NCBI GenBank assembly: GCA_007129985.1
Contig: SKUL01000190.1
Coordinates: forward strand, 1-6,467
Direction: 5' to 3'
DNA: 6,467 nucleotides
Source: Flavobacteriales bacterium
Lineage (GTDB): Bacteria; Bacteroidota; Bacteroidia; Flavobacteriales_D; SKUL01
Of this stretch, positions 1 through 5,508 are shown one piece after another. The notes beneath the pieces are model-generated. The model made no database searches and was not told the DNA's origin. It was given only the letters and a program-made list of their open reading frames with translations. Within the stretch, counting starts at the first letter, position 1. Each line of letters starts with the position of its first letter. A program made the position numbers and the translations under genes.

Positions 1-75
1 ATTGAGCACAACATGCCGCAAGATCCTTTGAATTTTGCGATGGAAATTGGCGTCATACTCGATGAGGCGAATTGA
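1..75 (+). CDS. possible 3' end of an upstream gene (partial)
   Basis: The first frame is open from the left edge and stops at a TGA at 73-75. It would give a 24-residue tail ending in GVILDEAN. The residue mix (DPLNFAMEIGVILDEAN) looks protein-like, with alternating hydrophobic and acidic residues, but 24 codons without a stop is not significant by itself. I do not recognise the family. A minus-strand frame is also open across the same bases, but its product is Ser/Cys/Lys-rich and less convincing. Read it as a tentative end of a gene that starts outside the window. Confidence 0.25.
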   Translation: MEHNMPQDPLNFAMEIGVILDEAN

Positions 76-148
76 GTTGATTGCTTGCTGATGTTTACCG
101 CGCACCGGCGAAGCTCTGTTTTGTGGGGTTTTAGCCTGCTTCTTGCAA

Positions 149-174
149 GCATTAGCACGGCAGTGCTTGTATGC
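149..174. repeat. imperfect hairpin in non-coding region
   Basis: Arms agcac (154-158) and gtgct (163-167) close a ggca loop. They are extended by gcat (149-152) pairing with atgc (171-174) across a small asymmetric internal loop. It has no following T-run, so it is not an obvious intrinsic terminator. It sits in the 76-257 stretch, where I find no convincing gene. Its function is unknown. Confidence 0.25.
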
Positions 175-190
175 ACCATACTCCAAAAAA

Positions 191-212
191 CCATATCTTG
201 TCCAAAATATGG
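191..212. repeat. 22-bp near-perfect palindrome
   Basis: CCATATCTTG (191-200) and CAAAATATGG (203-212) are reverse complements except for one position, around a 2-base centre. The 2-base centre suits a DNA-level dyad, such as a site for a dimeric protein, better than an RNA hairpin. It lies 45 bases before the ATG of the secreted-protein remnant at 258, where an operator could sit. No known regulator motif is recognised. Confidence 0.3.
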
Positions 213-257
213 CAAAATGCTTCGCCCTAAACGGTAATAATTATCAACTCTTCAGAT

Positions 258-465
258 ATGAGAACACGTTCGTTCATTACAATTTTGTTGTGTTTCAATT
301 TGTCGTTGCTAACGGCACAGGTATTTGAACACCACGAGGATCGAAGCTACCGAAACAGGTACTCAGACGTTGTAAATCTTGGTGATTCGGTTTGGGTGGC
401 CGGGAATACTTTATGGTTCGTTTGACAGCCAGTCAATGGAAAGATTTGAAGTCACAACAATGTGA
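258..465 (+). pseudogene. 5' remnant of a secreted (signal-peptide) protein gene, frameshifted
   Basis: An ATG at 258 opens a 55-codon frame ending at TGA 423-425. Residues 1-20 form a textbook Sec signal peptide: Arg at 2 and 4, a hydrophobic core about 6-18, then LLTA with Gln at +1, the 'TAQ' cleavage context very common in Bacteroidota exported proteins. There is no lipobox cysteine. The mature start continues with SDVVNLGDSVWVAGNTL, which resembles the first strands of beta-propeller-like secreted proteins of this phylum. At about 414 the frame breaks: skipping one base (T414) gives GSFDSQSMERFEVTTM in the next frame (415-462), a natural-looking continuation, followed by TGA 463-465. Beyond that no frame continues convincingly. 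I infer that a gene lost its body by deletion and then took an indel. Alternatives are a genuine 55-aa secreted peptide, or a sequencing error at 414 plus a true truncation. Confidence 0.45.
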
Positions 466-471
466 CCTCAA
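446..471. repeat. 26-nt inverted repeat / hairpin
   Basis: TTGAAGTCAC (446-455) pairs with GTGACCTCAA (462-471) across loop AACAAT, giving 9 of 10 base pairs with one A-C mismatch. It lies at the point where the secreted-protein remnant loses its reading frame. No T-tract follows on either side, so an intrinsic terminator is unlikely. It could be a protein-binding dyad, an RNA stem, or chance. Confidence 0.3.
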
Positions 472-660
472 GTTGACGGATTAGAACGTTTCTCGGAAAC
501 AGAACCTAAGCAATGCTTGCGACCCCCTCAACCCCCATTTCCGCTTTTCAAAAACCTGTGAATAAATTCTCGCCGCAGACCCAAAATCGGGCGGGTTGAA
601 AAGCTAATTTAGCCGACTGTTCACGCGGAATACAGGAATTTTGCGTTCCAACAAACAAAG
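466..660 (+). other. non-coding leader upstream of parE-parC
   Basis: I find no gene here. It includes a small perfect hairpin (GTTTC-TCG-GAAAC, 488-500), a pyrimidine-rich run (about 521-549), and a 9-bp perfect inverted repeat, GCTTTTCAA (543-551) with TTGAAAAGC (596-604), around a 44-base spacer that contains a possible inner CGCC/GGCG stem. The parE promoter should be here or further upstream. Two weak matches to the Bacteroidota -7 element (TAnnTTTG) are TAATTTAG at 605-612 and GAATTTTG at 636-643. Neither has a well-spaced TTG upstream, so I do not call a promoter. The bases just before the parE ATG (ACAAACAAAG) are A-rich without a Shine-Dalgarno, as is usual in this phylum. Confidence 0.4.
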
Positions 661-2544
661 ATGGCAGCAGAAACGAATTACACCGAAGATAATATACGCT
701 CGCTCGATTGGAAAGAGCACATCCGCCTGCGCCCCGGTATGTACATCGGGAAGCTCGGAAACGGAAACTCTTTCGATGACGGTATCTACATCCTTGTAAA
801 AGAGGTGCTCGACAACTGTATCGACGAGTTTGTGATGGGCCACGGAAAGAAAATTGAAGTGAAAATCAAAGACGGAATCGTTTCCGTACGTGATTTCGGA
901 CGTGGTATCCCGCTTGGTAAAGTAATTGATTGTGTGTCGCGTATCAATACCGGCGCCAAGTACGACACCAAGGCATTTAAGAAGTCGGTAGGTTTGAACG
1001 GTGTGGGTACCAAGGCGGTGAATGCCTTGTCGTCGAATTTCAAGGTTGAATCTGTGCGAGAGGGCAAAATGAAGCGAGCCCTTTTCAATCAGGGAGAGCT
1101 GGTAGAAGACAATGACCTGCTCGACACCGAAGCCCGCAACGGTACTTACGTTGAGTTTATACCCGACGAGACGATTTTCCGGAATTACTCCTTCCGCACC
1201 GAGCATATTGAGCGACTGATTCTTAACTATTGCTACCTCAATACCGGCCTTTCCATCTGGTTCAACGGAAATCGCTACTACAGCGAAAACGGACTGTATG
1301 ACCTCCTTCAGGAAAAGATGGATGGCGAACCATTGTATCCCATCATTCACCTGAAAGCCGATGATATTGAAGTAGCCTTTACCCACGGAAGCTCCTACGG
1401 TGAGGAATACTACTCGTTCGTAAACGGGCAGCACACCACGCAGGGAGGAACCCATCAAGGCGCTTTTCGCGAAGCCGTGGCCAAAACCATCCGCGATTTT
1501 TACGGCAAGAACTATGAGGCCGTAGATATTCGAAGCTCCATCGTGGCGGCCATCAGCGTAAAGGTGATTGAGCCTGTGTTCGAGTCGCAAACCAAAACCA
1601 AGCTGGGCTCGCAGGAGATTGAGCCGGGCGGAAAGTCCATGCGCGCCTTTGTGGGAGATTTCCTCAAAGAGCACCTCGACAACTTCCTGCACCGCAATCC
1701 AACAGTTGCCGAAGAACTCGAAAAGAAAATTCGCCGCTCTGAAAAAGAGCGCAAAGAACTGGCAGGAATCCGCAAGCTGGCCCGCGACAGAGCCAAAAAA
1801 GCCAACCTGCACAACAAAAAGCTGCGCGATTGCCGCCTGCACTTCAACGACGGAAAAGACCCTGAAAGAGAGAAGGAAACCACCTTGTTCATTACCGAGG
1901 GAGACTCTGCGAGCGGTTCCATCACCAAAAGTCGCGATGTCAATACACAGGCCGTTTTCAGTCTCAAGGGAAAGCCACTCAACACCTTCGGCCTTACCAA
2001 GCGCATTGTCTACGAAAACGAGGAATTCAACCTTATTCAAGCCGCGCTGAACATTGAGGATGGCATGGATGGCCTGCGCTACAACAAGATTGTGATTGCT
2101 ACCGATGCCGACGTGGACGGTATGCACATCCGCCTGCTGCTCATTACGTTCTTCCTGCAGTTTTTCCCCGATGTGGTAAAGAACGACCACCTTTATGTGC
2201 TGCAAACGCCGCTTTTCCGGGTGCGCAACAAGAAGGAAACCATCTACTGCTACAGTGAAGAGGAGCGAAGGGAAGCACTTAAGAAACTTGGTAAAACTGC
2301 GGAGATTACCCGCTTCAAAGGACTTGGAGAAATTTCGCCCGATGAGTTCAAACACTTTATCGGTGAAGATATTCGGATTGACCCGGTTGTGATTACCAAG
2401 GACAACCCCATTCAGGATATGCTCAGCTTTTACATGGGCAAGAATACACCCGACCGACAAGAATTTATCATTGAAAACCTGCGGGTTGAGAAGGACCTCG
2501 TTGAGGAAATTGAAGCCGAACTGGAAGAAACAACGCAAGCATAG
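661..2544 (+). CDS. parE: DNA topoisomerase IV subunit B (ParE)
   Basis: This is the ATPase subunit of type IIA topoisomerase IV. It binds and hydrolyses ATP to drive strand passage, acting with ParC on the nucleoid to unlink replicated chromosomes. The 627 aa are a normal length. The N-terminal GHKL ATPase domain shows RPGMYIG (24-30), the EVLDNCIDE helix (48-56; general base E48, Mg-binding N52), DFGRGIP (78-84) and the ATP lid GLNGVGTKA (111-119). The transducer domain shows SFVNGQHTTQGGTH (252-265) and the QTK loop (310-312). The TOPRIM domain shows EGDSASG (413-419; E413) and TDADVDG (481-487; D482, D484, D486), then RFKGLGE (551-557). The SLKGKPLNTFGLTK stretch (434-447) and the lack of the long GyrB insertion favour ParE of Bacteroidota over GyrB. 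Its immediate parC partner settles the assignment. ATG 661 is chosen because no start codon lies between it and the in-frame TAG at 610-612. No Shine-Dalgarno is seen. Confidence 0.96.
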   Translation: MAAETNYTEDNIRSLDWKEHIRLRPGMYIGKLGNGNSFDDGIYILVKEVLDNCIDEFVMGHGKKIEVKIKDGIVSVRDFGRGIPLGKVIDCVSRINTGAKYDTKAFKKSVGLNGVGTKAVNALSSNFKVESVREGKMKRALFNQGELVEDNDLLDTEARNGTYVEFIPDETIFRNYSFRTEHIERLILNYCYLNTGLSIWFNGNRYYSENGLYDLLQEKMDGEPLYPIIHLKADDIEVAFTHGSSYGEEYYSFVNGQHTTQGGTHQGAFREAVAKTIRDFYGKNYEAVDIRSSIVAAISVKVIEPVFESQTKTKLGSQEIEPGGKSMRAFVGDFLKEHLDNFLHRNPTVAEELEKKIRRSEKERKELAGIRKLARDRAKKANLHNKKLRDCRLHFNDGKDPEREKETTLFITEGDSASGSITKSRDVNTQAVFSLKGKPLNTFGLTKRIVYENEEFNLIQAALNIEDGMDGLRYNKIVIATDADVDGMHIRLLLITFFLQFFPDVVKNDHLYVLQTPLFRVRNKKETIYCYSEEERREALKKLGKTAEITRFKGLGEISPDEFKHFIGEDIRIDPVVITKDNPIQDMLSFYMGKNTPDRQEFIIENLRVEKDLVEEIEAELEETTQA

Positions 2545-2546
2545 GA

Positions 2547-5405
2547 ATGTCTGAAGAAACACCACCCGAAAACCCCAATCCGGAGCAAGAAGAAGGAAGC
2601 GGAGGAGACAACCTGGGGCGGATTATACCCGTTTCGGGAATGTACAAGGATTGGTTTTTGGATTACGCGTCGTACGTTATCCTTGAGCGCGCCGTGCCCG
2701 CCGGTATGGATGGATTGAAACCCGTTCAGCGGCGATTGATGCACGCCCTTAAAGACCTCGACGATGGCCGCTACAACAAGGTGGCCAACGTAATCGGTCA
2801 CACCATGAAGTTTCACCCGCACGGGGATGCTTCCATTGGTGATGCGCTGGTACAACTCGGTCAAAAAGACATCTTGATTGATACCCAGGGTAACTGGGGA
2901 AACACACTCACCGGCGATGGTGCAGCCGCACCGCGATACATTGAAGCAAGGCTCTCGAAGTTTGCGCTGGAAGTTGTGTTCAACCACAAAACCACCGATT
3001 GGCAGCTTTCTTACGACGGTCGTAATCAGGAACCGGTTCATTTGCCGGTGAAGTTTCCGTTGTTGCTCGCACAGGGTGCCGAAGGTATTGCAGTGGGGTT
3101 GGCTTGCAAGATTCTGCCTCACAACTTTATTGAGCTGATTGACGGAAGTATAGATGTCCTAAAAGGCAAAAAGCCTCGAGTGTTGCCGGACTTTCCCAAT
3201 GGCGGAATGGCCGATTTCTCCAACTATAATGACGGGCTGCGCGGTGGGCGCGTTCGGGTGCGGGCCAAAATCAAGGAGCTCGACAAGAAGACCCTGGTTG
3301 TGTACGAAATTCCCTTTGGAACTACTACTACCTCGCTGATTGATAGCGTGGTGAAAGCCAGCGAAAAAAACAAGATTAAAATCCGCAAAATTGAGGACAA
3401 CACCTCCGACAGCGCGGAAATCCTTATTCACCTCCCTGCAGGAGTATCACCCGATAAAACCATTGATGCCCTGTACGCCTTTACAGACTGCGAGGTATCC
3501 ATTTCGCCCAATGCCTGTGTCATCAACGACGATAAGCCGGAGTTTATCGGGGTGACAGAAATGCTGCGGCGCTCTACCCAACGGACGCTGGATTTGCTCA
3601 AAATGGAGCTGGAGATCCGCAAGAATGAACTGGAAGAGCAGTGGCATTTTTCTTCCCTGGAGAAGATTTTCATCGAGAAGCGCATTTATCGCGATATCGA
3701 AGAAGAAGAAACGTGGGAGGGTGTAATCTCTGCTATTGACAAGGGATTGAAGCCGCACATCAAGCACCTGAAGCGCAAAGTAACCGAAGAGGATATAGTT
3801 CGTCTTACCGAAATCAAAATCAAGCGCATATCAAAGTTTGACAGCTTTAAAGCCGACGAGCAAATCAACAAACTGGAGGAGGCTATTGCCGAAGTGAATC
3901 ATCACCTCGCAAACCTTGTTGAATACGCCATTGACTATTACAAGCGCCTGAAAACCAAATTCGGAAAAGGTCGTGAGCGCAAAACTGAAATCAAGGCCTT
4001 CGATAACATTGAAGCCACCAAGGTAATTGTAGCCAACAAAAAACTCTACGTAAACCGCGAAGAGGGCTTTGCCGGCTGGGGAATGCGCAAGGACGAGTAC
4101 GTGAGCGACTGCTCAGATATTGACGATATCATTGTGTTTCGCGAAGATGGAACCATGCTCGTTACCCGTATTGACAACAAGAAGTTTGTGGGCAAGGGCA
4201 TTCTGCACATTGGCGTCTGGAAGAAGGGCGACAAGCGCACCATTTACCATCTCGTTTATCAGGATGGGAAAAGTGGTCCGGCCATGGTGAAGCGCTTCCC
4301 CGTGAGCAGCATTACCCGCGATAAGGAGTACGACCTTACAGCCGGAAACAAAGGCTCCAAAGTGCTTTACTTTTCAGCGAACCCCAATGGTTTGGCCGAA
4401 GTGATTGCGGTTAAGCTGCGTCCACGACCTAAACTGAAGAAAATCAGGTTTGACTTCGATTTTGCAGACTTGGCCATTCGAACCCGAAACGCCAAAGGAA
4501 ATACGCTGACCAAGAACATTGTCAGTAAGATTGAACTCAAAGAAAAAGGGGCATCCACGCTTTCAGCTCGTAAGGTGTGGTATGACGACGTTGTAAACCG
4601 CCTGAACGTTGATGGAAGAGGAACCCTATTGGGTGAGTTCTCGGGTGATGACCGGATACTCACAGTTTCATCGAAAGGAACCCTCAAGCTCACCACATTT
4701 GACCTGTCCACTCATTTTGACGAGGACATGGTTCTGATTGAAAAGTGGGAGCCGTTGCGTCCTGTTACCGCGGTGTATTTTGAAGGGGAGAAGCAGCAGT
4801 ACAACGTAAAGCGCTTTTTGGTAGAGAAGACCGACAAGGTGGTTTCCTTCATTACCGAGCACGAGGAATCGCGACTGGAAATGGTGAGTACCTTGCACGC
4901 GCCTTCGGTGAACATTCAGTTTGATCGCCGCAGTTCCGATCGTGATGACGAACAGGTAAATTTGCGCGACTTCATAGCGGTTAAGGGAATCCACGCCATT
5001 GGTAACAGACTCACTCCCCACAAGGTGAAGAGCATTGATTTCCTCGAGATGGATGAAGAGTTAGAGGCTGTTCATGAGGAGGAACTTGAGAATGAAAAGC
5101 GGAAGTTGGCTGCCCAAAACAGTCCGGTTCCGGAAGTGGAAGATACAACAGACGAAGTGGATGCTGGTGAAGAGGATGAGCCCGGTGACGACACTGAGGA
5201 GACTCAAGCATCTTCAGCTGGCCAAACACCTCATAGCGAAGAAGGGAATGAGGAGGTGCTTTCGGATGAGCCCATCACGGTTGAGTGGGATATTGACGAA
5301 AGCGAGGAACCTCAAACACCTGTGAAAGAAAAGAAGCCCAAGGGGCGAGCAAAAGACTCAGGCGGCTCGTCGGATGACGGGGCAGGACAGATTACCCTTT
5401 TCTAG
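2547..5405 (+). CDS. parC: DNA topoisomerase IV subunit A (ParC)
   Basis: This is the DNA-cleaving subunit of topoisomerase IV, the ParE partner. A short acidic, Pro-rich N-terminus (1-25) precedes the winged-helix cleavage domain with LKPVQRRLMHALKDLDDGRY (57-76), the quinolone-region helix HPHGDASIGDAL (90-101) and the catalytic tyrosine Y131 in AAAPRYIEARLSK. EGIAVGL (179-185) carries the DNA-bending isoleucine I181. The tower domain has EIPFGTTTTSLIDS (254-267), followed by the coiled-coil gate arm (about 335-475). The C-terminal beta-pinwheel spans about 490-830; it has no canonical GyrA box (QRRGGKG), which supports ParC over GyrA. From about 835 the protein is a low-complexity acidic tail (roughly 35 of the 87 residues 835-921 are D/E), then a basic patch KEKKPKGRAK (927-936) and the terminal QITLF. 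At 952 aa it is longer than E. coli ParC because of the tail. Its ATG is 2 bases after the parE stop, so translational coupling is likely; TAGGA just upstream is only a weak ribosome site. Confidence 0.95.
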   Translation: MSEETPPENPNPEQEEGSGGDNLGRIIPVSGMYKDWFLDYASYVILERAVPAGMDGLKPVQRRLMHALKDLDDGRYNKVANVIGHTMKFHPHGDASIGDALVQLGQKDILIDTQGNWGNTLTGDGAAAPRYIEARLSKFALEVVFNHKTTDWQLSYDGRNQEPVHLPVKFPLLLAQGAEGIAVGLACKILPHNFIELIDGSIDVLKGKKPRVLPDFPNGGMADFSNYNDGLRGGRVRVRAKIKELDKKTLVVYEIPFGTTTTSLIDSVVKASEKNKIKIRKIEDNTSDSAEILIHLPAGVSPDKTIDALYAFTDCEVSISPNACVINDDKPEFIGVTEMLRRSTQRTLDLLKMELEIRKNELEEQWHFSSLEKIFIEKRIYRDIEEEETWEGVISAIDKGLKPHIKHLKRKVTEEDIVRLTEIKIKRISKFDSFKADEQINKLEEAIAEVNHHLANLVEYAIDYYKRLKTKFGKGRERKTEIKAFDNIEATKVIVANKKLYVNREEGFAGWGMRKDEYVSDCSDIDDIIVFREDGTMLVTRIDNKKFVGKGILHIGVWKKGDKRTIYHLVYQDGKSGPAMVKRFPVSSITRDKEYDLTAGNKGSKVLYFSANPNGLAEVIAVKLRPRPKLKKIRFDFDFADLAIRTRNAKGNTLTKNIVSKIELKEKGASTLSARKVWYDDVVNRLNVDGRGTLLGEFSGDDRILTVSSKGTLKLTTFDLSTHFDEDMVLIEKWEPLRPVTAVYFEGEKQQYNVKRFLVEKTDKVVSFITEHEESRLEMVSTLHAPSVNIQFDRRSSDRDDEQVNLRDFIAVKGIHAIGNRLTPHKVKSIDFLEMDEELEAVHEEELENEKRKLAAQNSPVPEVEDTTDEVDAGEEDEPGDDTEETQASSAGQTPHSEEGNEEVLSDEPITVEWDIDESEEPQTPVKEKKPKGRAKDSGGSSDDGAGQITLF
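5388..5402 (+). other. candidate sliding-clamp-binding peptide at ParC C-terminus
   Basis: These codons encode QITLF, the last five residues (948-952) of ParC. The bacterial beta-clamp (DnaN) binding pentapeptide is roughly QL[S/D]LF. QITLF keeps the invariant Gln and the terminal Leu-Phe, with conservative Ile for Leu and Thr for Ser. It sits at the free end of a long, apparently disordered tail, the usual place for such peptides. The match is seen directly; clamp binding is an inference. Confidence 0.4.
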
Positions 5406-5420
5406 TGGGCTGAAGCAAAA

Positions 5421-5435
5421 TTGTGTTGAACACAA
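5421..5435 (-). terminator. weak AT-rich hairpin, second terminator for the minus-strand gene
   Basis: TTGTGT (5421-5426) and ACACAA (5430-5435) form a perfect 6-bp stem with a 3-base loop. Read leftward it is followed by TTTTGCTTC (5420 down to 5412), a short T-run. It lies directly downstream of the GC-rich hairpin for minus-strand transcription and may act as a backup terminator protecting parC. On the plus strand the following bases are A-rich, so it would not terminate parC. Confidence 0.35.
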
Positions 5436-5436
5436 A

Positions 5437-5462
5437 AAGGCCCGCGCCATAGCGCGGGCCTT
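5437..5462. terminator. strong GC-rich hairpin, bidirectional terminator
   Basis: AAGGCCCGCGC (5437-5447) and GCGCGGGCCTT (5452-5462) form a perfect 11-bp stem around a CATA tetraloop, midway between the convergent stops at 5405 and 5509. Read on the minus strand the stem runs into TTTTT (5438-5434), so it is a canonical intrinsic terminator for the T9SS cargo gene. Read on the plus strand it ends parE-parC, but the downstream T content is poor (TTACTGATTT), so termination in that direction may be less efficient or partly factor-assisted. Confidence 0.88.
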
Positions 5463-5508
5463 ACTGATTTACCCCTTTCGGAGCACAATCATCTAACCAC
5501 CTAACTTA

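Noticed and set aside
143..328. 61-codon plus-strand frame overlapping the signal-peptide frame
   Set aside because: Composition is not protein-like and it uses a weak start. The overlapping frame from 258 has a far better signal-peptide architecture.
145..520. Terminal-inverted-repeat-like pair GCAAGCATT (145-153) and AATGCTTGC (512-520) around the remnant
   Set aside because: About one 9-base match of this kind is expected by chance in 660 bases; no transposase or target duplication is visible.
605..643. Bacteroidota -7-like elements TAATTTAG and GAATTTTG before parE
   Set aside because: Each has one mismatch to TAnnTTTG and neither has a correctly spaced TTG -33 element.
604..2565. 653-codon open frame on the minus strand covering all of parE
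   Set aside because: It is antisense to an unmistakable parE with all catalytic motifs. Its product has no recognisable domains and looks like a codon-bias shadow.
2430..3122. 230-codon minus-strand frame across the parE-parC junction, and similar shorter frames opposite parC
   Set aside because: They overlap conserved coding sequence of both topoisomerase subunits and have shadow-like composition.
661..5405. Gyrase (gyrB-gyrA) assignment for the two large genes
   Set aside because: There is no GyrA box in the C-terminal domain, no long GyrB insertion, and the adjacent B-then-A order and motifs match Bacteroidota ParE/ParC.
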